Virus record (IMG/VR): IMGVR_UViG_3300025131_009698
Coordinates: 1-26,664 of that record
Length of the DNA: 26,664 nucleotides
Source of the DNA: a virus
Strand: one strand, 5' to 3'
Position 1 is the first letter of the stretch. Every line of letters starts with the position of its first letter. A program made the translations under genes and the position numbers. Positions 6,034 to 11,887 of the stretch are shown here, in pieces. A model generated the notes under the pieces. It was not told where the DNA came from, did no database searches, and saw only the letters and a program-made list of their open reading frames with translations.

Positions 6034-6273
6034 ATGGAAATTTTGAACAAGGCCGCTGGCCTACTTAAGTCGCTCACATCACTGAGCATCTCACTGTTGG
6101 CTCTGGGGGTCGTCCTCCAGGTGCTGTTCGGAGCAACCGTTCCGTTCCTCGAGGTGGATGTGGTCGGTAGCGTGGTGGATGTCACCAAGCAACTCGGGTC
6201 CGAGGGACTCGTTGGACTGGTGGCCCTCTGGGTGCTCGTTGCAACTCTTGACAAAGATCAAAACTCAGAGTAG
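6034..6273 (+). CDS. small two-helix membrane protein
   Basis: A 79-residue protein starting MEILNKAAGLLKSLTSLSIS. GGAAGGA ten bases before the ATG at 6034 makes this the start rather than the in-frame codon at 5983. Two hydrophobic helices (about residues 13-35 and 55-73) flank a short loop with VPFLEVDVVGSVVDVTKQLG. Small proteins of this appearance occur in marine T4-like phage genomes as unnamed membrane or virion components, as far as I recall. A canonical terminator follows directly, so it ends a transcription unit. A holin is conceivable from the topology but there is no lysis gene beside it. Confidence 0.7.
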   Translation: MEILNKAAGLLKSLTSLSISLLALGVVLQVLFGATVPFLEVDVVGSVVDVTKQLGSEGLVGLVALWVLVATLDKDQNSE

Positions 6274-6298
6274 ATAGAGTTTCAGAAGCTTGAATTCC

Positions 6299-6337
6299 AA
6301 GGGGTCGCCTCGTTGAGGGGTGGCCCCTTTCTGTTTT
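6299..6337 (+). terminator. rho-independent terminator
   Basis: AAGGGG...CCCCTT outer stem with an inner CCTC-GTT-GAGG stem, followed by TTTCTGTTTT. This is the clearest intrinsic terminator in the window and closes the unit ending at 6273. Confidence 0.8.
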
Positions 6338-6371
6338 CTAGTTCCCCATATCTATTAATAGGGGACCTAAC

Positions 6372-6503
6372 ATGTCAAGTAGCCGGGGTCGAGGTGGTCT
6401 AGCCTTCGCAATTATTGTGGCACTTCTAACATTCGCCGGCGTCTCCGCCGCAATTAACTCCGCCGCCGAGTCGGTCACCTCCTCAGACAACGCCCTCCCA
6501 TAA
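6372..6503 (+). CDS. 43-residue single-helix membrane protein
   Basis: Begins MSSSRGRGGLAFAIIVALLT, ends SSDNALP. AGGGGAC eight bases upstream is a good ribosome site. A basic N-terminus followed by one hydrophobic helix (about 9-27) and a polar tail gives an N-in single-pass topology or an uncleaved signal. No family is recognised. It sits between a terminator and a 150-base gap, so it has its own small transcription unit or is read from the candidate promoter region around 6340-6360. Confidence 0.6.
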   Translation: MSSSRGRGGLAFAIIVALLTFAGVSAAINSAAESVTSSDNALP

Positions 6504-6656
6504 CGTCATCTGGTGTACTCTACCTTGCTTACCACCTTACCTATTGGTCCTAACCAACGAAATGCATCAGGGGACGTCCTGGATGACCTAAAGTAGGTCC
6601 TGGACCATCTAATTGAGATTTACGACGATACTTATTGGTGGCGGGTGACGAACTAG
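6504..6656 (+). other. non-coding gap with hairpin and candidate promoter
   Basis: No gene is visible. A GACCTA-AAG-TAGGTC hairpin lies at 6585-6599, and TACTTATT at 6629-6636 lies 28 bases before the next start, matching the promoter-like octamer seen elsewhere. Confidence 0.45.
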
Positions 6657-7241
6657 ATGAGAATTAGCCAAAAACAGCTACGTGGTATAATACGTGAGGA
6701 GCTCTCGGAGGCCGTTTTACGGGAGGGCTTTGTCGATAAACTGCAACTCGGCCTGGACGTTGTCGGAATGATTCCAGGTGTCGGTGAGGTGGCAGACGCC
6801 GCCAATGCTATTATATCGGTGGCACGAGGTAATCACCTGCAGGCGCTACTGTCTGTTATATCAATGATTCCAGCTGCCGGGGATGCTGTCGGAAAGGGTG
6901 GTAAGACTATCCTTAAGGCTCTGGAGCCTGTGATGGACATGATTACTGCTGGTGCCGAGGTTGCCGAGGTTGTTGAAAAAATCGATCCAAAAGCACTTGA
7001 GGCAATAAAACCAGCCATCGGTCTGTTCAGTAAGGTGATGATCGCCAACAATGGAACAATTAATAAGATTCTCGGCTTCCTCGAGGCAGATAATATTGCC
7101 GCCGTTGCCAGTCAGATAGGAATAAAAACAGAGATACCAAAGTCCGTGCAGTTTAAGATCAAAGAAATAATTGAAGAGGAAGGTGGTATTGACATCGACG
7201 GCATCAAGAATATAATTAAATTTATAGAGGAAATGTCGTGA
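6657..7241 (+). CDS. pre-toxin-like hydrophobic protein with capsid-targeting-like N-terminus
   Basis: A 194-residue protein starting MRISQKQLRGIIREELS (I-R-E site). Residues ~33-85 read LDVVGMIPGVGEVADAANAI, then a short polar turn and LLSVISMIPAAGDAVGKGG. This duplicated IPGVGE/IPAAGD hydrophobic pattern resembles the pre-toxin linker found before the toxic domain in polymorphic and contact-dependent toxins, which is thought to aid membrane passage (family knowledge). The C-terminal ~110 residues are helical (EVVEKIDPKALEAIKPAIG; IKEIIEEEGGIDIDGIKNII) and match no nuclease or deaminase I can recognise. Packaged and injected, it could be a membrane-interacting effector; that is inference. 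Confidence 0.75.
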   Translation: MRISQKQLRGIIREELSEAVLREGFVDKLQLGLDVVGMIPGVGEVADAANAIISVARGNHLQALLSVISMIPAAGDAVGKGGKTILKALEPVMDMITAGAEVAEVVEKIDPKALEAIKPAIGLFSKVMIANNGTINKILGFLEADNIAAVASQIGIKTEIPKSVQFKIKEIIEEEGGIDIDGIKNIIKFIEEMS

Positions 7242-7269
7242 TACCCCGACTAAAAGGAAAAATAGTAAT

Positions 7270-7650
7270 ATGAAAATTAATCGAAAACACCTTCAGCGTT
7301 TTATTCTAAATGAGGTTACCGCAATGGTAACAGAAAAGAAGGGCCCTGATGGGCTGGGTCAAAAATGCGCAAAATCAGAGGGCGGCGAGGGCTGTGTGAG
7401 GAAAAGTACTGGTGGTAAGTACGGAGCAGTGGGCACATGGTATATCCTGGATAATAAGGACGGTGGAATATTTCGAAAGGGATTTAAAAGCAAGAAGAAG
7501 GCGCTTGCAGCGCTGAGCGTTCCTGGAGTTCATGAGACAGTAGAGATTAAGGAAGAGCTGCGAAAGGCAGCCGAAAATCCCTTTGGAACCGGCATGGAGG
7601 AGCTCGACACAGACGATCCTGAGGCTGAGGAGATCATTGGACACACGTGA
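7270..7650 (+). CDS. small basic protein with capsid-targeting-like N-terminus
   Basis: A 126-residue protein starting MKINRKHLQRFILNEVT (L-N-E site); AAAGGA lies upstream. The middle has two cysteines in GQKCAKSEGGEGCVRKSTGG and a Lys-rich strand-rich section (YILDNKDGGIFRKGFKSKKK), followed by an acidic C-terminus. Its TGA stop is followed in the same frame by 80 more open codons up to 7890, so the next small frame may be either a separate gene or a readthrough extension. No known fold is identified. Confidence 0.7.
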   Translation: MKINRKHLQRFILNEVTAMVTEKKGPDGLGQKCAKSEGGEGCVRKSTGGKYGAVGTWYILDNKDGGIFRKGFKSKKKALAALSVPGVHETVEIKEELRKAAENPFGTGMEELDTDDPEAEEIIGHT

Positions 7651-7698
7651 CTGACTCACGCTCGGCGGAAGGGTTCCGCTGTTGATGAGGTTGGCAAG

Positions 7699-7890
7699 GT
7701 GATGTGGCACTCCCTGGACGAGTCCGGACACATTGCTGTCTATGATATTCGCTGGCCCAATGGGAGAATTGAGACGGATATTCCAGTCGAGCTGCTGGAG
7801 GCTGTCATGATGGGGGAGCATGAGACTGATGAGCAGCACGGCATTCATGAGCAGTCCACTCCAGTCCATATGAGGAAGTACAAGGACTAA
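7699..7890 (+). CDS. small acidic protein, possibly a readthrough extension of the preceding gene
   Basis: A 63-residue frame from GTG-ATG at 7699/7702, beginning MMWHSLDESGHIAVYDIRWP and ending QSTPVHMRKYKD. It is in the same frame as the preceding gene with no stop between 7651 and 7890. It could therefore be an independent gene started at GTG 7699 or ATG 7702 (the nearby AGG and AAGG are poorly spaced) or a C-terminal domain reached by UGA readthrough. The content (WPNGRIETDIPVELLEAVM) looks like genuine protein. Function unknown. Confidence 0.5.
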   Translation: MMWHSLDESGHIAVYDIRWPNGRIETDIPVELLEAVMMGEHETDEQHGIHEQSTPVHMRKYKD

Positions 7891-7913
7891 CTTATTTTTT
7901 GTGCCGGCGTTAA

Positions 7914-7921
7914 TACTTATA
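7914..7921 (+). promoter_or_regulatory. candidate phage promoter element TACTTATA
   Basis: Lies in the short gap after the stop at 7890 and 44 bases before the ATG at 7958, in the context GTTAATACTTATAGTGTG. Identical to the octamers at 5171 and 17416. Confidence 0.5.
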
Positions 7922-7957
7922 GTGTGACATAGCGCACGCGTGTAGGAGAGTTTTACT

Positions 7958-8419
7958 ATGAAAGTAACAGTAGGTGCCATTAGGCAGATAGTTCGTGAAG
8001 AGGCAGATAGGCTTCATGAAACCGAAGAGGCAGAGCCGGATGCTGGATCAGTAGCAGATGCTGGATCAGTAACAGATGCTGGATTGTTAAGCTGGGTAAA
8101 AGGTGAGCTGCTGGGCATGCTCGACCCTATTAAGGATCAGTGGAACGATGAACTGAAAAAAAGTATAACATTGCTTATTAAGTCATGGGAAAATCCTCAA
8201 GTTGCTAAGCAGCTTGATCGAAAGATCCAAGCTGTTGTATCCGATGAGGGTTCATCTCACACCTCAGGATACGAGGATGGGAAGGCTTCCGATGAGGGAT
8301 CCTCACAGACCTCCGGATTCAGGCCTGATGGAAGTGGTCGCGCTTCAAATGAGGCTATAGGTCGTGCTGGCCTTCGCAACCTGATTATGCAAGAGGCCTC
8401 CTCTATCGTTGGAGAATAA
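7958..8419 (+). CDS. repeat-containing protein with tag-like sequences at both ends
   Basis: A 153-residue protein starting MKVTVGAIRQIVREEAD (V-R-E site), with AGGAG nine bases before the ATG. After the tag come short tandem repeats (DAGSVADAGSVTDAG, about 28-42), a helical middle, then two copies of SDEGSS-x-TSG (about 95 and 110). The C-terminal residues AGLRNLIMQEASSIVGE again resemble the shared tag (LR-x-LI-x-x-EA), so the protein may carry tags at both ends. The repetitive acidic linkers look disordered. No enzymatic motif is seen. Confidence 0.72.
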   Translation: MKVTVGAIRQIVREEADRLHETEEAEPDAGSVADAGSVTDAGLLSWVKGELLGMLDPIKDQWNDELKKSITLLIKSWENPQVAKQLDRKIQAVVSDEGSSHTSGYEDGKASDEGSSQTSGFRPDGSGRASNEAIGRAGLRNLIMQEASSIVGE

Positions 8420-8423
8420 TATT

Positions 8424-9554
8424 ATGAAGGTTAGCCTGGAAGAACTTAAAAAAATAGTCCTCGAAGAGGCTGTTGTGATGTCCGAGCTTGATCGATCGTC
8501 GTCCGCTGCTGACTTTGATTCACCGGCTGAACTTAAGAAGCTTAGGAAGGCTGCGCTAGACAGCATCAAGGAGCTTCCAGTTGACCATCCTGACCTCGAG
8601 CGTCATGTCAATGACCTAATGATGAGGCTTGGCAATGCGTCAACAGAGGAGGAACTGGAGGGTGTTCGTAAGGCTGCCGATGACTGGCACGATCGAGCTC
8701 GACAGCTGATGGGCTGGATTCACCGCGGTGAGTATGAAGAGTCCACCGACATGACTGAGTCACAAAAGGATGGCACGCGTCGTAAGTCACTCAAGGATGT
8801 CTTGGATCACTTTAGGCCAGAGGATGTAGTGCACACAGTGCAGGACGCCTGGGCTGGTGGCGGTGAGGACGCGCTTAACTTAGTCGCTCCACTTGACCAC
8901 GTCAAGCGGCAGACCGGAGAGGATGCTGTAGGGGACCAGGAATTTATGGTTGTTGCTGACGAACCCAATGCAGGATATCCTGCACTACCACTCCAGGAGG
9001 CATTTGAGTCGCTGTCCACTATGGGCAGGTACTCGCCAGAGAATCACCTGGCCCCACACCGACCAATGTCTGCAATGAAGTCACTAGTCGATATTATGCT
9101 GGAGCAGGAGGAGCAGGAGGTAGAGGCTTCTCAAGAGGAATTTACGATCCAGACCAGTGATGATGAAATAACTTCAAACCATGACATGCAGACAGCATTT
9201 CTGGCACATGCCAATACAGTTTTTGGCAAAGAAAGCGGCCAGCAGATGCTAAGCGCATGGCTTGGTGGCCAGCAGGGTGAAGAGCTATCTACATTTGATA
9301 GTTTCATGGAAGAAATGGGCTATGCATTAAACAAGGAAGATTTCGCATCAGAATTTAATCTTGATGTGGAAACTGACGTTCGAAGTGATGTTCCTGTTAA
9401 AGTTGATGAAAAAGAAACCCCGGAATACGCCGAGGAAACGAACCTACTTCTTGGTGATACCAGCGAGGGAGAGCATCACGATAGTGATGAATCTCTTAGC
9501 GAGGGTGCCACTAATGATCGCTGGCTGGAAATGGCCGGTATTTTTAACAATTAA
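8424..9554 (+). CDS. acidic 376-residue protein with capsid-targeting-like N-terminus
   Basis: Starts MKVSLEELKKIVLEEAV at 8424, five bases after the previous stop; GGAG nine bases upstream supports this over the ATG at 8409. The first ~110 residues are helical and charged (ELKKLRKAALDSIKELP; LMMRLGNASTEEELEGVRK). The middle carries QEAFESLSTMGRYSPENH and MLEQEEQEVEASQEEF, and the C-terminal part is strongly acidic, ending RWLEMAGIFNN. Overall it is a helical, acidic protein with scaffold-like composition, but its position among tagged proteins rather than beside capsid genes leaves the role open. It is the last in the continuous run of tagged genes. Confidence 0.72.
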   Translation: MKVSLEELKKIVLEEAVVMSELDRSSSAADFDSPAELKKLRKAALDSIKELPVDHPDLERHVNDLMMRLGNASTEEELEGVRKAADDWHDRARQLMGWIHRGEYEESTDMTESQKDGTRRKSLKDVLDHFRPEDVVHTVQDAWAGGGEDALNLVAPLDHVKRQTGEDAVGDQEFMVVADEPNAGYPALPLQEAFESLSTMGRYSPENHLAPHRPMSAMKSLVDIMLEQEEQEVEASQEEFTIQTSDDEITSNHDMQTAFLAHANTVFGKESGQQMLSAWLGGQQGEELSTFDSFMEEMGYALNKEDFASEFNLDVETDVRSDVPVKVDEKETPEYAEETNLLLGDTSEGEHHDSDESLSEGATNDRWLEMAGIFNN

Positions 9555-9575
9555 TCAAAATAACGGAGTATTAAA

Positions 9576-9698
9576 ATGGACCTTAGAAATCTTTTAGATA
9601 GATTGAATCCGCTTGGCTGGAGTAGACCTGTGCAACTTGTTGCACTTGGTTCTTTGGTTGGCGCCGCAGCATTTGTCCTGCTTTCTGGCGGCTGCTAA
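9576..9698 (+). CDS. 40-residue single-helix membrane protein
   Basis: Begins MDLRNLLDRLNPLGWSRPVQ and continues into one hydrophobic helix (LVALGSLVGAAAFVLLSGGC). CGGAG eight bases before the ATG supports translation. The amphipathic first half and C-terminal helix give a C-tail-anchored topology. No family is assigned. It follows the tagged block directly and may share its transcript. Confidence 0.65.
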   Translation: MDLRNLLDRLNPLGWSRPVQLVALGSLVGAAAFVLLSGGC

Positions 9699-9724
9699 TA
9701 AGTGTAGCTACTTAATAGCAAAAA

Positions 9725-10123
9725 ATGCTAGTAATAAATAAAGATATTAATCTGACGAGGCTGGAGCAGGATCTGCTCCATGCCTTTATTACTTTTGCAT
9801 TAGACTATCTTAGCGTGCCATGTCCTCGAGCTATTATTATAGCAGCTGATAGAAAGGATGCCGGTATTCGTACCACAGCAAATTTCTCACCAGCCACACA
9901 TACTATTAAAGTTTTAGGAGCTGGAAGAGCCATGCCTGATATTTTTAGGTCATGTGCGCATGAATTAGTTCACTTTAAACAGATGTTAACTGGTGAGCTA
10001 GATAAATATCCTCATACTGATATTGGTGGGTACCTAGAGGATCAGGCGTCAAGCGGCGCCGCAGAGATGCTTAAGGCATTTTCTTATGTATTTCCTCCTG
10101 ATATAATTTATACCCCACGCTAA
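9725..10123 (+). CDS. small zinc metallopeptidase-like protein (HExxH)
   Basis: A 132-residue protein with the zincin motif HELVH at residues 79-83 inside a helix (RSCAHELVHFKQMLTGEL). The upstream part (PRAIIIAADRKDAGIRTTAN ... HTIKVLGAGRAMP) gives the edge strands usual in minimal metallopeptidase domains, and GGYLEDQASSGAAEML follows, where an acidic third ligand would be expected. Short proteins with HELVH-x-KQ are common in T4-like phages of marine bacteria (recollection). There is no signal peptide, so it would act in the cytoplasm or virion. The substrate is unknown. Confidence 0.75.
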   Translation: MLVINKDINLTRLEQDLLHAFITFALDYLSVPCPRAIIIAADRKDAGIRTTANFSPATHTIKVLGAGRAMPDIFRSCAHELVHFKQMLTGELDKYPHTDIGGYLEDQASSGAAEMLKAFSYVFPPDIIYTPR

Positions 10124-10142
10124 TAAGAGATACGGAAACATA

Positions 10143-10430
10143 ATGTTTAGAGGTTTTAATTTATTGGTTATATGCTTTTTTACGATATCTATCATGATAT
10201 CGACAATGTCCGTTGTGATGGCATATACGTCTGGGCCTGTCTCATCAAATTCTAGCATGCTGGATAGATCGTTATTTGATGGCAACATAGTAAAAGTCCC
10301 TTTTATCAATGGCAATCGATTTGAGATTGAAAATAATTCAGCAATACCATTCGATATTATTAGTGATGATAACCTAGCAAAGTGCGATGATAATTTTTCT
10401 CAAAAAATTGACCTTTTTACAATAAATTAA
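10143..10430 (+). CDS. exported small protein with signal peptide
   Basis: A 95-residue protein whose first ~28 residues (MFRGFNLLVICFFTISIMIS and onward to SVVMAYT) are a typical Sec signal with a possible cut after VMA. The mature part is polar with two acidic patches (ISDDNLAKCDDN), a single cysteine and no known domain. A CGGAAAC site precedes the ATG. Periplasmic or outer-membrane location in a Gram-negative host is the likely destination. Roles such as superinfection exclusion or envelope modification are possible but not shown. Confidence 0.65.
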   Translation: MFRGFNLLVICFFTISIMISTMSVVMAYTSGPVSSNSSMLDRSLFDGNIVKVPFINGNRFEIENNSAIPFDIISDDNLAKCDDNFSQKIDLFTIN

Positions 10431-10496
10431 TCCACGAATATCTAGCTTCTTGCGGCGACTTCAAACTAGGTTGCAGGTAATCGTATAATTATTGAT

Positions 10497-10808
10497 ATGT
10501 CATCTGTACATGATAATGCTGAAGGTTGTTTATTTTGCCTCGGTTTTCACAGAATGCCCAAGAGACCACACATTCATGTGTGGCCTGAATTTCCTAATCC
10601 AACTCCTGATTTTACGCCTGATTCAAATTATATCATGCACCGATGTGGCATTGCAATGACGGCAATGATGCAGGAGGGTGTTTATGATTTTAAAGAGGTC
10701 GAAAAAAACAGAGTATGGGAGTCAAAAAAGCATAATATCAAGGTAAAGCTTCAAGGAACTAGCGGACATGCCGATATGCGTGTTGTAGTTATATTTGAGA
10801 AGTTCTAA
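10497..10808 (+). CDS. hypothetical protein with a possible leaderless start
   Basis: A 103-residue protein beginning MSSVHDNAEGCLFCLGFHRM. CLFC near residue 11 and later His/Cys residues (HIHVW; MHRCG) could bind a metal. The C-terminal KLQGTSGHADMRVVVIFEKF looks like a beta strand pair. A TATAAT box at 10484-10489 ends only seven bases before the ATG and no ribosome site is present, so transcription may start at or near the start codon. Stop TAA overlaps the next start as TAATG, linking it to the HD-domain gene. Confidence 0.6.
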   Translation: MSSVHDNAEGCLFCLGFHRMPKRPHIHVWPEFPNPTPDFTPDSNYIMHRCGIAMTAMMQEGVYDFKEVEKNRVWESKKHNIKVKLQGTSGHADMRVVVIFEKF

Positions 10809-11407
10809 TGGATGATACAAAAATTATAAGGCGATTTATTCGAGAGTACCTCATAGAAGTATGCGGTGGTAATCTTGAAGATGTCGAGGATGTAATTGCC
10901 ACTGCAAACTTGGCACACCTAGGACAAAAAAGAAGGTCATCAGGAATGCCTGGCATTTCACATCCAGAAAAGGTGGCTAAAATAGTTAAAAGATTTTATG
11001 GTGAAAGGGATGACCTTTGCTTGGCTGCATACCTACATGATTCATTAGAGGATGCTCCCAAGCTTGGAAATGTGACACAAGGTGAATTAATAGGCCTAAT
11101 AAAGGGATCAATAAGAAACTTGGATCAAAGTGAAAAAATTCTTTCAATAATTCAGAATATGACACATGATAAAAACGAACAGTCGTATGACGAATATTTC
11201 AATTCTTTGATAAGCAAACCTGACACCCTAATTGTTAAACTCTCTGACATGTTACATAATTTACTGGATAATCCATCCCCTCAACAAGCTATTAAATACA
11301 AGAAAGCCATTGACTCTTTAAACAGAGAAGATATAGGATTTATAAGTAAGCACCACTGGGCAGCGTTGGACAAGGCACTTGCGCGGGCCCTTGAAAATGT
11401 TGCATAA
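10808..11407 (+). CDS. (p)ppGpp hydrolase-like HD protein (RelA/SpoT HD domain, MESH1-like)
   Basis: A 199-residue protein made only of the hydrolase domain of RelA/SpoT enzymes. Expected signatures are in order: AHLGQKRRSSG (36-46), His52-Pro, His77-Asp78 with Glu81-Asp82 (LHDSLEDAP), and Asp147 in KLSDMLHN. All metal and catalytic positions of SpoT-type hydrolases are therefore present, and no synthetase domain follows, as in MESH1/small alarmone hydrolases. It would remove the pyrophosphate from ppGpp and lift the stringent response. The N-terminus MDDTKIIRRFIREYLIE resembles the shared tag and ends I-R-E, so packaging in the head is possible. Another HD phosphohydrolase activity cannot be excluded. 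Confidence 0.8.
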   Translation: MDDTKIIRRFIREYLIEVCGGNLEDVEDVIATANLAHLGQKRRSSGMPGISHPEKVAKIVKRFYGERDDLCLAAYLHDSLEDAPKLGNVTQGELIGLIKGSIRNLDQSEKILSIIQNMTHDKNEQSYDEYFNSLISKPDTLIVKLSDMLHNLLDNPSPQQAIKYKKAIDSLNREDIGFISKHHWAALDKALARALENVA

Positions 11408-11462
11408 CTGTTAAATTAATTCAATAAATAAACAATTCAACTGTTCCATTTTATTTATTTTT

Positions 11463-11633
11463 ATGATAAAATTAATAAAAGACCAACGTGGACAGGGCAT
11501 GACCGAGTATGTTATCATACTGGTGGCTATTGCCATTGTCTGTATCGCAATATCAGTTCAGTTCGGTGGAAAGATTAAGAGCTTGTTTGAGACCGCCGAT
11601 ACAGAAATCGACACTGTTGACTCTAATATGTAA
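11463..11633 (+). CDS. Flp/Tad-type pilin precursor (56 residues)
   Basis: Begins MIKLIKDQRGQGMTEYVIIL and continues as one hydrophobic helix to about residue 34, then FGGKIKSLFETAD and an acidic tail. This is the layout of Flp-family type IVb prepilins: a short basic leader, Gly10, then QGMTEY with Glu at +5 and Tyr at +6 of the predicted mature pilin (the G-x-x-x-x-EY rule), helix, and GGK. The host TadV-type prepilin peptidase would cut after Gly10. No prepilin peptidase, ATPase or secretin lies in the window, so assembly would use host machinery. A TATTTATT element at 11452 lies just upstream; no ribosome site is clear. The gene is short and easily missed. Confidence 0.8.
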   Translation: MIKLIKDQRGQGMTEYVIILVAIAIVCIAISVQFGGKIKSLFETADTEIDTVDSNM

Positions 11634-11680
11634 ACAAAAGGTGTGCTAGTTCATAATTAATAAAAGGAGAACTATTGATT

Positions 11681-11887
11681 ATGTCTAATAAAATTGATTG
11701 GCGGGAACTGACTAGGAATTTTCTTTTGGGAGAATTCGATGATCCAGAGGCAACTGAAAGTAGTGTTGAACTTCTTAGGGAGGCCCAGGATCGCAAGCTT
11801 CTAATCAAGCATGAAGCGTCACGACTCCGTAATATGTTTAATAACTATGAGATTGAATCTCTCATAAGCGAAATTAAACGCTCCTAA
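11681..11887 (+). CDS. small helical hypothetical protein
   Basis: A 68-residue protein from the ATG at 11681, beginning MSNKIDWRELTRNFLLGEFD; AAGGAG is 11 bases upstream, and a TTG at 11675 would add two residues at tighter spacing. It is charged and helical throughout (VELLREAQDRKLLIKHEASR) with no membrane segment. Its stop overlaps the 3' end of the convergent serine protease gene by four bases. Function unknown. Confidence 0.6.
   Translation: MSNKIDWRELTRNFLLGEFDDPEATESSVELLREAQDRKLLIKHEASRLRNMFNNYEIESLISEIKRS

Noticed and set aside
6034-6273. Two-helix membrane protein as a holin
   Set aside because: Topology would fit, but no endolysin or spanin is adjacent, so the name is not supported.
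8040-8085. GATGCTGGATCAGTA tandem repeat as a regulatory iteron
   Set aside because: It is in frame and encodes DAGSV repeats in the tagged protein at 7958, so a coding explanation is enough.
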